From Idiomarinaceae bacterium (GTDB taxonomy: Bacteria; Pseudomonadota; Gammaproteobacteria; Enterobacterales; Alteromonadaceae): a stretch of 64,000 bases of DNA. The first letter of the stretch is position 1, and each line of letters opens with the position of its first letter. The DNA lies in assembly GCA_002685255.1 (NCBI GenBank), contig NYWU01000004.1:1-64000 (forward strand), in the 5' to 3' direction. The translations under genes and the position numbers were made by a program. The notes below the pieces were generated by a model, which did no database searches, had not been told where the DNA came from, and saw nothing but the letters and a program-made list of their open reading frames with translations. Shown here piece after piece: positions 56,191 to 63,775 of this stretch.

Positions 56191-57188
56191 TAAATGCGCC
56201 CTATACTCTGAGCGTTTTGCTCAAGCCATGCTTGTAGCTCGCCGTCAGTCATCCACTCGGTGTTGTTGTCACTCGAGTAGACAAAGTTCTCAGCCACTTT
56301 AACACCATCCTTGATACGCCGAGGATCTTTGTGCCAATCATTAATCGCCGGTAGGATTTTGAAATGTTCCGGATACTCATAAGTATAAGGCGCATCCTCA
56401 AACCCTATCATTTGTTCATGTAGTTTTTCACCAGGCCGCACACCCACCGTCTCGAGCTCAGCTTCTGGCGCAACCACGCGTGCTAAATCAGTGACTTTCA
56501 TTGACGGTATTTTCTTAACGTAAATCTCGCCCCCGATCATATCTTCAAATGCGTGCCACACGAGCTCAACGCCCTGCTCTAGCGAAATCATGAAGCGAGT
56601 CATGCGATCATCGGTAATAGGCAACTTGCCTTGATCGCGGATGGACATGAAGAAAGGAATCACCGAGCCGCGAGAGCCCATCACATTACCATAACGCACG
56701 ACAGAAAAATGGGTTTCGTGTCCGCCAGCATAAGCGTTACCGGACACAAATAATTTGTCCGATGCCAACTTTGAAGCACCGTACAAATTCACCGGACTGC
56801 TCGCTTTATCCGTGGATAAGGCAACACATCCTTTAACCTTTTTATCAATACACGCATCGATGAGGTTCATCGCGCCATTGACATTGGTTTTGATGCATTC
56901 AAATGGGTTGTATTCGGCGGTGGGCACAATCTTAGTGGCGGCAGCATGCACAACATAATCAACACCGTCTAGTGCACGATAAAGACGGTCACGGTCTCGC
57001 ACGTCACCGATAAAAAACCGCAACCTATCATCATTAGGAAATAGCTTTGCCATTTCCCATTGCTTCATTTCATCTCTAGAAAAAACGATGATTTTCTTAG
57101 GGTTATACTTTTCCAGTGTCATAGGAATAAATTTATGACCAAAGGACCCAGTGCCACCGGTAATCAAAATGGTTTTATTGTTAAACAT
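56190..57188 (-). CDS. pseB: UDP-N-acetylglucosamine 4,6-dehydratase (inverting) PseB
   Basis: PseB performs the first step of pseudaminic acid synthesis, dehydration and C5 inversion of UDP-GlcNAc. The Rossmann motif ITGGTGSFGHKFIP lies at residues 9-22, and the active-site region ALSTDKASSPVNLYGASKLA shows the Lys and Tyr of the extended SDR family. The 332 aa length is typical. It is the first gene of the operon, with GGCGGAGC just before the ATG. Confidence 0.97.
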   Translation of the reverse strand: MFNNKTILITGGTGSFGHKFIPMTLEKYNPKKIIVFSRDEMKQWEMAKLFPNDDRLRFFIGDVRDRDRLYRALDGVDYVVHAAATKIVPTAEYNPFECIKTNVNGAMNLIDACIDKKVKGCVALSTDKASSPVNLYGASKLASDKLFVSGNAYAGGHETHFSVVRYGNVMGSRGSVIPFFMSIRDQGKLPITDDRMTRFMISLEQGVELVWHAFEDMIGGEIYVKKIPSMKVTDLARVVAPEAELETVGVRPGEKLHEQMIGFEDAPYTYEYPEHFKILPAINDWHKDPRRIKDGVKVAENFVYSSDNNTEWMTDGELQAWLEQNAQSIGRI

Positions 57189-57275
57189 GCTCCGCCCTTA
57201 GTGTTTAAGCTGGGTAGTGAACCGATACCGTCCCCATGCAAATCTCACGCCATGTCAAAAACTCGACATTCTATT

Positions 57276-57290
57276 GGCACTATCCTTGCT
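57276..57290 (+). promoter_or_regulatory. Sigma54 promoter of hisH-hisF-pseA-DUF4915 genes
   Basis: TGGCAC (57276-57281), five bases, TTGC (57287-57290) is an exact match to the -24/-12 consensus core, preceded by T as in the extended form. Transcription should start near 57302, about 105 bases before the hisH start. This links sugar modification to the flagellar sigma54 cascade. Confidence 0.85.
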
Positions 57291-57338
57291 TACAGCTTTG
57301 AGCACTTATTCTTATGAATCAATATTATTTTGAATTAA

Positions 57339-57387
57339 CGTTCTTTTGAACGAATACTTAAAATATCTTATATACGTTAATTAACGT
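57339..57387 (+). repeat. Two palindromes in the leader of the hisH operon
   Basis: CGTTC-TTTT-GAACG lies at 57339-57352, and the perfect 14-base palindrome ACGTTAATTAACGT at 57374-57387. Both share an AACGT(T) core (TTAACGTT, GTTAATTAACGT). They are downstream of the predicted sigma54 start and upstream of the hisH Shine-Dalgarno, so they could be operators or leader structures. Confidence 0.5.
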
Positions 57388-57406
57388 CAACCAGGGAGAG
57401 CAATCT

Positions 57407-58033
57407 TTGAGTGAGCCGACTTCAATTTGTATATTGAATTACGGCTCAGGTAACGTCGGTTCCGTTGCTAATATTTGTCGCACATTATGCGATGAGGTTA
57501 CGGTTTCTAACGCGCCTGAAGCCATAAAATCCGCGACTCATTTAATCTTACCGGGCGTAGGTGCCTTCGACCGTTCTCTACAAAAAATGCGGGAGCGCCT
57601 GCCACTCGAATTAATTGAGCAACAGGTCAAGGTCGACAAAAAGCCGCTGATGGGTATTTGCGTGGGCCTTCAAGTGCTCTGCGATGCCGGAACCGAAGGC
57701 GGCAAAACGGCCGGACTCGGTTGGTTAAACGGGACGGTTGAGCGACTCGAGAGTCACGGTTTGCACCTGCCTCATATCGGCTGGAATACCGTTCACTTTG
57801 CCGAAGATTCGTGGTTTGCACCTGCTTTTGCTGAACCCAAAGAGTTTTACTTTGTGCATAGCTTTGCTTTAGCTAAAAGCGCTGATGCCAGCGCACACAG
57901 TGACTATGGCTCACAATTCGTCGCAGCGGTTGAACGCGGTAACTTATTTGCCGTGCAGTTTCACCCAGAAAAAAGCCAAGCGGCCGGCCGCACTTTATTG
58001 AGTCGCTTTTTGGAGTACCGTACCGATGCTTAA
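57407..58033 (+). CDS. hisH: HisH-like glutamine amidotransferase subunit for sugar amidination
   Basis: This 208 aa class I glutaminase resembles imidazole glycerol phosphate synthase HisH. The nucleophile lies in MGICVGLQVLCD near residue 83, and the His-Glu pair in AVQFHPEKSQ near 183. The context is not histidine biosynthesis. Such HisH/HisF pairs adjoin PseA/WbpG amidotransferases and supply ammonia to them. The start is a TTG at 57407 with GGGAG upstream. It overlaps hisF by 8 bases. Confidence 0.9.
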   Translation: MSEPTSICILNYGSGNVGSVANICRTLCDEVTVSNAPEAIKSATHLILPGVGAFDRSLQKMRERLPLELIEQQVKVDKKPLMGICVGLQVLCDAGTEGGKTAGLGWLNGTVERLESHGLHLPHIGWNTVHFAEDSWFAPAFAEPKEFYFVHSFALAKSADASAHSDYGSQFVAAVERGNLFAVQFHPEKSQAAGRTLLSRFLEYRTDA

Positions 58034-58841
58034 GAAACGTGTCATTCCCGTTTTGTTGTTACGCAACGGGTACTTAGTACAAAGTAAAAAATTCAGTAAG
58101 TACCAAAATATCGGTAATGCTATCTGGGCGGTGCGTCGGATGAGTGAATGGGGTGCAGATGAACTGATCTATCTGGATATTACTCAAGATGGGCAGTACG
58201 ACGCTAAACGTGACGATTTACGTCATGGCAACCCGACTTCTATCGAGGCTATCGTACGCGAGATGTCGCAGTCAGCTTTCATGCCCATGACCGTGGGTGG
58301 CGGAATTCGGACATTATTAGATATTGAAAAACGCTTGCAGTGGGGCGCTGACAAAGTTTCGTTAAACACATTGCTGGCCGAGGCTCCTAACCTCGTCGAA
58401 GAAGCCGCCAAAGAATTTGGCTCACAGTGCATTGTGGCCTCCATTGATAGCAAGCGAGTAGACGGTCAAGCCATTGCGTTTACCCATGGCGGTCAAACGA
58501 GCACTGAATGCACCACGCTCGATTGGGCAAAACGTGCTGAACAACTCGGCTGCGGTGAAGTGTTGTTAAACGACATTGATGCCGACGGACAGCAAACAGG
58601 TTACAACATTGACCTTATCGCAGAGGTGACGCAAGCACTCAGCATTCCTGTGATTGCGCTCGGTGGCGCAGGCGAGTGGTTTGATTTCGAAGATGTGCTG
58701 AGCGATACCCAAGCATCTGCCGTGGCGGCCGCAAACCTATTTCATTACCGCGATCAAAGCGTGTATTTAGCAAAAAAACATTTATTTGACAGTGGCTTCG
58801 CCGTTCGTAAGCCAGAACTACAACCTTTTATAACTAAGTGA
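58026..58841 (+). CDS. hisF: HisF-like ammonia-channelling subunit for sugar amidination
   Basis: This 271 aa TIM-barrel protein resembles HisF (RVIPVLLLRNGYLVQSKKF, MPMTVGGGIRTL, VIALGGAGEWFDF). True histidine HisF begins with a stricter VKGVNF-type motif, and here YLVQSKKFSKYQNIG fits the LPS/flagellin-modification subgroup. It probably forms an ammonia tunnel with the upstream HisH-like protein for the downstream amidotransferase. It ends 7 bases before the next start codon. Confidence 0.9.
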   Translation: MLKKRVIPVLLLRNGYLVQSKKFSKYQNIGNAIWAVRRMSEWGADELIYLDITQDGQYDAKRDDLRHGNPTSIEAIVREMSQSAFMPMTVGGGIRTLLDIEKRLQWGADKVSLNTLLAEAPNLVEEAAKEFGSQCIVASIDSKRVDGQAIAFTHGGQTSTECTTLDWAKRAEQLGCGEVLLNDIDADGQQTGYNIDLIAEVTQALSIPVIALGGAGEWFDFEDVLSDTQASAVAAANLFHYRDQSVYLAKKHLFDSGFAVRKPELQPFITK

Positions 58842-58848
58842 GTCAACC

Positions 58849-60057
58849 ATGGTTAATGAGGCAAATTACTGTAAAGTCTGTGTCGCCCCCGCCCACGCGG
58901 TTAATATGACATTAGATGAAGATAATGTCTGTTCGGCGTGCCGTGTCGCAGAACAATTCGAACAGTTATCGGATGATCACTGGGCACGTCGCAAAAAACG
59001 CTTCGAACGCTTGGTCGAAAGTATCAAAAGTCAGAATGAAGGCGACTATGACTGTTTGATACCGGTCAGTGGTGGCAAAGATAGTTACTATCAAATCCAT
59101 AAAATGGCGACAGAATATGGCTTAAAACCTCTACTCGTCACCTATCATGGCAACAATTACTTACCCGAAGGCGACTATAACCGTGACCGTATGCGTCACG
59201 TATTCGACGCCGATCACTTGATGGTCGGCCCCAGCGTATCGGTTTTGAAAAAGATGAACCGCTTAGGCTTTAAGATGATGGGTGATATGAACTGGCACGC
59301 CCACTGCGGCATTTTCACGGTGCCTATTCAGGTCGCTGTGCGTTACAAGATCCCATTAATTATTTGGGGCGAGACCGCGTGGGATATTTCAGGCATGTAC
59401 GACCCTGACGACTTTGTCGAATTCAGCGCGCAAATGCGCCATGACAACGCGCTGCGCGGTTATGAATGGTACGACTTTCTCGACGATGAACAAGACCCGC
59501 TGAGCAGTAAAGATCTCAACTGGGCTAAGTATCCATCGGATGAGGAAATTCTTGAGGTCGGCGTTCGCGGCATTTATGTGGGCAACTTCTTTAAATGGGA
59601 TCCCAATGCGCATACGCAACTGGTAAAAGATCAGTACGGCTGGAAAGAGAAAGAAGAACCGTTTGAACGCACGTATCGCAAGATGTCGAACCTCGACGAC
59701 CGATACGAAAATGGTATCCATGATCTACTCAAATTCGTCAAATTTGGTTATGGGCGCGCCACCGACCACGCATCAAAGGATATCCGCACAGGCTATATGA
59801 CCCGTGATGAAGGTATCGAGATGGTACGCAAATATGACCATGTGGTGTCATCCGACTTGTATTACTGGCTTGACTATGTCGACATGACCGAGGATGAATT
59901 CTGGCGCATTGCAGATGGCTTTAGAGACCCGCGCGTTTGGTGGATAGAAGATGGACAGTGGCATAAATATAACCTCTGGGGCGGCAGTTCAGCTTACGGC
60001 AAGGTGTATTTACCTGAATCAGAGTGGGCAAAATACTTACGCAAGGAGCCTGCATGA
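58849..60057 (+). CDS. pseA: N-acetyl sugar amidotransferase, PseA/WbpG family
   Basis: This is a 402 aa ATP-dependent amidotransferase of the adenine-nucleotide alpha-hydrolase superfamily. An N-terminal CxxC...CxxC zinc-like region (residues 8-32) precedes the PP-loop LIPVSGGKDSYYQI near residue 72. Relatives are PseA, which makes the acetamidino form of pseudaminic acid in Campylobacter, and WbpG of Pseudomonas O-antigen. With the HisH/HisF-like partners it likely converts an N-acyl group to an amidine. The stop overlaps the next ATG as ATGA. Confidence 0.9.
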   Translation: MVNEANYCKVCVAPAHAVNMTLDEDNVCSACRVAEQFEQLSDDHWARRKKRFERLVESIKSQNEGDYDCLIPVSGGKDSYYQIHKMATEYGLKPLLVTYHGNNYLPEGDYNRDRMRHVFDADHLMVGPSVSVLKKMNRLGFKMMGDMNWHAHCGIFTVPIQVAVRYKIPLIIWGETAWDISGMYDPDDFVEFSAQMRHDNALRGYEWYDFLDDEQDPLSSKDLNWAKYPSDEEILEVGVRGIYVGNFFKWDPNAHTQLVKDQYGWKEKEEPFERTYRKMSNLDDRYENGIHDLLKFVKFGYGRATDHASKDIRTGYMTRDEGIEMVRKYDHVVSSDLYYWLDYVDMTEDEFWRIADGFRDPRVWWIEDGQWHKYNLWGGSSAYGKVYLPESEWAKYLRKEPA

Positions 60058-61265
60058 AGACGTCAATTCCATTCAGTCGTTTTGCCGATATCTCTCGCCA
60101 TGCGGGTCAGCGTCCAATCGCCCTATGGGGGGCGGGCAATATCTGCACCAAAACGATACGTCGTTTACCCGATAGTGACATCGTCATATGCGATAACAGC
60201 GCTAATATGTGGGGAGGCGAACAGGAGGGTCACCCCATCATCAGCCCCGAGTTATTTCAAAAGGAATACACTGATCGCTACGTGATTATTTGTACAACCT
60301 CATTTGCGGAAGTATCCGAGCAACTCAGTGATATGGGGTTAACCGCGCAAAAGGACTTTATCGTCAGCCCCATTTTGAATGACTTACGCATCATTGATGA
60401 GCTCGAAACCATTCAATGCCAACTGTTAGTCAGCTCAGGCGCACAACCCTCAGACGATCCAGAAGCAGGCGGTGGTCTTTACCAACTCGACGTTAATGGG
60501 ACTGAGTGGCACTATAAAAAAGTACTATCGGGATGCTGCCACTGTATCATCGAAGTTGATAATTATCTTTACACAGTCGACGACGAACGTGGCATTTTGC
60601 AGCTCGATCGTGACTTTAATGTTATTCGTAACCAACCCTTGCCGACCAAAAGCCGTGGCCACGGCATCGCGTATCATGCAGCTAGCCAGTGCTTTTTTAT
60701 TGCCTGCAGCTTGTTAGATGCGGTATTGGTTTACGATCGCGATTTAAGCCTGCAACGCAAAATTCCATTGTCCGTAAAAGCAGGCCGCGATGAGGGGCCC
60801 TTTCACCATACCAATGACTGCTGCATCGTCGGTGATAGCTTATATGTCTCCATGTTCTCGGAAACGGGTAACTGGAAACGCGATATCTTTGATGGTGCAG
60901 TCATTGAGTTTGATATTGTCACGGGTGAGCGTATTGGAACGCCTATCCGCGATTTATGGATGCCGCACAACATTCAGTTTATCGACGGCTGCCTCACTGT
61001 GCTCGACTCACTGCGTGGTGGTTTGCGTCAAAACAACGCATCGGTGATCGGCGAGTTTGCTGCCTTTACGCGCGGGCTTGCCTTTAATGGTCACTTGTTC
61101 TTTGTCGGTCAAAGCCGTAACCGCAACTTCTCTAAGAATGTCGGTGTGTCAAAAAATATTTCAATAGATACCGGCGTCGTCATCTTTGACCCAGAAACCA
61201 AAGTATCGCGGTTTTTACAGTTGCCTTCTAAACTGTCCGAAATTCACGGCCTATTTTTACTGTAA
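60054..61265 (+). CDS. Fusion of nucleotide-binding-like module and DUF4915-like beta-propeller
   Basis: I do not recognise a defined function. Residues about 15-120 look Rossmann-like (RPIALWGAGNICTKTIRRL, then DIVICDNS and RYVIICTTSF). Residues about 150-403 resemble a beta-propeller of the DUF4915/TIGR03032 group (LWMPHNIQFIDGCLTVLDS, SRNRNFSKNVGVSKNI). There is no signal peptide. I start at the ATG at 60054, with AAGGAG 6 bases upstream, overlapping the pseA stop. The operon suggests a role in flagellin sugar modification or transfer. Confidence 0.68.
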   Translation: MKTSIPFSRFADISRHAGQRPIALWGAGNICTKTIRRLPDSDIVICDNSANMWGGEQEGHPIISPELFQKEYTDRYVIICTTSFAEVSEQLSDMGLTAQKDFIVSPILNDLRIIDELETIQCQLLVSSGAQPSDDPEAGGGLYQLDVNGTEWHYKKVLSGCCHCIIEVDNYLYTVDDERGILQLDRDFNVIRNQPLPTKSRGHGIAYHAASQCFFIACSLLDAVLVYDRDLSLQRKIPLSVKAGRDEGPFHHTNDCCIVGDSLYVSMFSETGNWKRDIFDGAVIEFDIVTGERIGTPIRDLWMPHNIQFIDGCLTVLDSLRGGLRQNNASVIGEFAAFTRGLAFNGHLFFVGQSRNRNFSKNVGVSKNISIDTGVVIFDPETKVSRFLQLPSKLSEIHGLFLL

Positions 61266-61272
61266 ACTTAGA

Positions 61273-61301
61273 CAACAACCCAGCTAAGTGCTGGGTTGTT
61301 G
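61273..61301. terminator. Perfect 12-bp hairpin spanning the maf stop, between convergent genes
   Basis: CAACAACCCAGC at 61273-61284 pairs with GCTGGGTTGTTG at 61290-61301 around TAAGT. The hairpin overlaps the maf stop codon (61286-61284, minus strand) and follows the DUF4915-like gene. T-runs are weak on both strands, but stem length makes a bidirectional terminator or mRNA-end stabiliser likely. Confidence 0.7.
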
Positions 61302-63401
61302 CTCATCAACTCGGAAATTTTTGCGCACCTTAGGTTTATAGCCTCGTGTGCACTTCTCTAGCCACGCTGTTTTGAGATCTTCCCGCGCTTCCAGCACAAA
61401 CCGACGCCACACGTCGAGCGCCTTTTTAAAGTGAGTTAAGCACTGAGCTTCGTCATTGGCGTTGTAAAGCAATACCACCAATGGACACTGAAAATACAGC
61501 ATCTCGCCTTCCAGCACATAATGCAGATGAGAGTAACGCGTTTGTCGGTGACTATATAAATAGCGCGCTTGTCGGCGCAAGTTATCCAATGCCTCAGCAC
61601 GGCTAGTGATGGGCTCTTCACTGATAGCAATCAAATGGTCGCAGATTTCGTCGTAACGATCGAACGCCATATAACGCTCGAAATGCTCAAACTGGAAGTG
61701 ATTAAATAACTCGTCCTTGATGTAATCCACCACCTGCGACTTATCATGCTGTTGTGGTTCTGGTAGCACGTGCTCAGGCTTAAGTGGCAATGCATGGTTG
61801 ACCTTAGCGCCCTCGCCGACGTTATAGCAGTGAATATCAGCAAATTTAGGTAAACCCAACAAACGCCCCATCTGCTGACACGACATCGCCAAGAAGTTCG
61901 ATGACATGACCGTTCCACCCAGGTTACCCGCTAATTCGTGCCGTGCATCGTGAGGTTTCCAATCTTTCAGCGCGCCCTGATAGTAGGCAGAATCTTTTGA
62001 ATGGTGACGACCGTCAGCCGAGTAGCCATTATCAACACCAAACATGTAGATCTCTTTAAAGCCCATATGTGCCGCATAAGACAATGCGGTGTTGGCGACC
62101 AACGGGTTACAAAACGGCAAATAACGCAGTGCCTGTTGAGCCTCATTGAGCAACACGTAGTTGAGCAAATCACCGCTCGCATCAATGCCCTTACCGGCCA
62201 TCCCCACCCACTGATACAGCGGCACCACATCCGGGTAAATCAGGTTCATGGTCAGCAAGTTGAGCTTGCTGTAAGTCTCTTTGGGTAATGATTTGAGTAG
62301 CACATCGTAGGTGCTTTTGGGCCGTTCAACGAGCGTATGAAAGTCGGGCACAATATCGTGTTTCAACAGCGTTTGTAACGCCGTTCCCGCTGCGATAATA
62401 AGCGCGTGTTCTTGGGTGTCTTTAATGAACTCAATACTTTCATCAAGCGACGGACCATTGCCAACGACATAAACGGGATAGTCGCGATATCGGTTGCTGT
62501 CTTCTGTTTTGTGCTTAAGTAGATTCATGCCCTGCTTGGCATTTTGTACTGTGTGCGCCAGTGCTGTTGTTGCATCATTATAAAACCCGTAGCCACCATG
62601 CAGTTCAAACAGTCGCATGAAAAACTCACGTAACAAGGTGGCGTTTTCTTTTGAGGGATAATGTTGATAACAGAAGCACTTTGTCAGCGAGAACACACCA
62701 ATATCTTGGCTTACACGGTATAAATCATCGATAAAAGTCTGATACGAGGCGCCGAGCTGGAAGGTCAGCACACCCCGCTGTTCATCAACTTGCTCAATAA
62801 TGCTGCGCCAATCCGTACAATAGAGACTGCAATAGAAGTTCTCAAAACTCGGTTCAATCAAATAAATGTAATCAAATTGAACCCGCTCCATGAGCATCGG
62901 GATGTGGTAACCCAAGCCAACGCCAAACACGACAGCGGTAGGAAAGCGATCCGGCAACGGCGCGAGCTTCTCTACAGCTCCCGCTTCGGCAACCGCTTCA
63001 CCCAGCTGTTTTAAATAGCGTGCATGGACACGGGTATCATCCTCTGGCACCTCAGCATACTTAGCGAAGTCGATGTGGTTTACCATCGGCTTGGCGAGCT
63101 GCTCCTCGACCTGACGGGCCACCTGCGCAATAGGATCATCACCGTACAGCGGATAGCCAGTCACGTGTTCCTTGATATTGCCCTGACCAGAAGCGGTTAC
63201 GAACAACTCAAGTGGTTTATCGGAGCTAAACGCCTCAATACTATCAGCGATTTTGGGGTAGAACTTTCGAAAGGCAGCGAGGTTGTCACGAAACCGCTGT
63301 TCGGCGTGTTCGGCAAATACTTGCTCGCGTTCAATTTGGCGGTCAGATGCATCTTTGAGTTGTTGCATCATGCCTTTGATTTGTTGCTGTGTACTGTCCA
63401 T
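61284..63401 (-). CDS. maf: Motility accessory factor Maf, flagellin glycosyltransferase
   Basis: Maf proteins transfer pseudaminic or legionaminic acid to flagellin in the cytoplasm. The 705 aa protein has an N-terminal region (about 1-270), the central MAF_flag10/DUF115 domain at about 300-480 with VYVVGNGPSLDESIEF and IIAAGTALQTLL, and a helical C-terminal domain. EIYMFGVDNGYSADGRHHSKDSAYY, split at residues 448-472, matches the GT-A-like core. It sits beside pseudaminic acid genes and fliT/fliS, as expected. Confidence 0.93.
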   Translation of the reverse strand: MDSTQQQIKGMMQQLKDASDRQIEREQVFAEHAEQRFRDNLAAFRKFYPKIADSIEAFSSDKPLELFVTASGQGNIKEHVTGYPLYGDDPIAQVARQVEEQLAKPMVNHIDFAKYAEVPEDDTRVHARYLKQLGEAVAEAGAVEKLAPLPDRFPTAVVFGVGLGYHIPMLMERVQFDYIYLIEPSFENFYCSLYCTDWRSIIEQVDEQRGVLTFQLGASYQTFIDDLYRVSQDIGVFSLTKCFCYQHYPSKENATLLREFFMRLFELHGGYGFYNDATTALAHTVQNAKQGMNLLKHKTEDSNRYRDYPVYVVGNGPSLDESIEFIKDTQEHALIIAAGTALQTLLKHDIVPDFHTLVERPKSTYDVLLKSLPKETYSKLNLLTMNLIYPDVVPLYQWVGMAGKGIDASGDLLNYVLLNEAQQALRYLPFCNPLVANTALSYAAHMGFKEIYMFGVDNGYSADGRHHSKDSAYYQGALKDWKPHDARHELAGNLGGTVMSSNFLAMSCQQMGRLLGLPKFADIHCYNVGEGAKVNHALPLKPEHVLPEPQQHDKSQVVDYIKDELFNHFQFEHFERYMAFDRYDEICDHLIAISEEPITSRAEALDNLRRQARYLYSHRQTRYSHLHYVLEGEMLYFQCPLVVLLYNANDEAQCLTHFKKALDVWRRFVLEAREDLKTAWLEKCTRGYKPKVRKNFRVDEQQPST

Positions 63402-63431
63402 GATCGCGCTTTCTAATTGAGATATAAAAGC

Positions 63432-63461
63432 ACTATAGCCCGAGAGTGAACATTAGCTCAA
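63432..63461 (-). promoter_or_regulatory. Possible promoter of maf
   Basis: On the minus strand TTGAGC (63461-63456) and TATAGT (63437-63432) are separated by 18 bases in the 71-base gap between the FliT-like gene and maf. The match is moderate. Read-through from fliS-fliT is an alternative. Confidence 0.35.
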
Positions 63462-63472
63462 GCAGATACGGT

Positions 63473-63775
63473 CTATGGCTGCACTTGTTTATAGCGACTG
63501 ACGGATTTACGCCCTTTGCTGAGCTTTTTTAATCCTTCGTCGATACTTTGGCGTTGTGATTGGGCATGCTGCTGCAAGTCCGTAATTGCATTCTGCACCG
63601 CCTCAATCAATTCAGCCTTTTCTTGATCGGTGAGCTCATCTGAAGCAAGCTGCTCACCCACCTCAGATTGAATATGTTGCAAAATCTCAGCACTCGCTTG
63701 CTCATCCGATGTATCGGCATCGAGCAGCTGCGCGAGCGCAGATAGATGCTGTTGCAGACGCTCTGGCAGCTCCAT
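63473..63775 (-). CDS. FliT-like flagellar chaperone
   Basis: This 100 aa helical, Gln/Glu-rich protein (LPERLQQHLSALAQLL, TDQEKAELIEAVQNAITDLQQ) directly follows fliS and overlaps it by 1 base. FliT-type proteins chaperone the filament cap FliD. Similarity is mostly in size, helicity and position, so the family assignment is tentative. An RK-rich end (KKLSKGRKSVSRYK) is notable. Confidence 0.65.
   Translation of the reverse strand: MELPERLQQHLSALAQLLDADTSDEQASAEILQHIQSEVGEQLASDELTDQEKAELIEAVQNAITDLQQHAQSQRQSIDEGLKKLSKGRKSVSRYKQVQP

Larger units (their letters stand above)
57189..57406. promoter_or_regulatory. Divergent regulatory region between pseB and hisH
   Basis: The 218 bases contain the sigma54 promoter for the rightward genes at 57276-57290 and two palindromes downstream of it. 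For the leftward pse operon I find no sigma54 element with proper spacing. A TGGCGT/TTGC pair at 57238-57253 has one base too many. The pse operon promoter therefore remains unidentified. Confidence 0.5.

Noticed and set aside
57238-57253. Sigma54-like element for the pse operon on the minus strand (TGGCGT, TTGC)
   Set aside because: The spacer has six bases instead of five, so GG and GC are out of register, and two core bases differ. Sigma54 tolerates little spacing change.
57407-58841. Histidine biosynthesis genes hisH and hisF
   Set aside because: No other his genes adjoin them, and they are coupled to a PseA/WbpG-type amidotransferase behind a sigma54 promoter.
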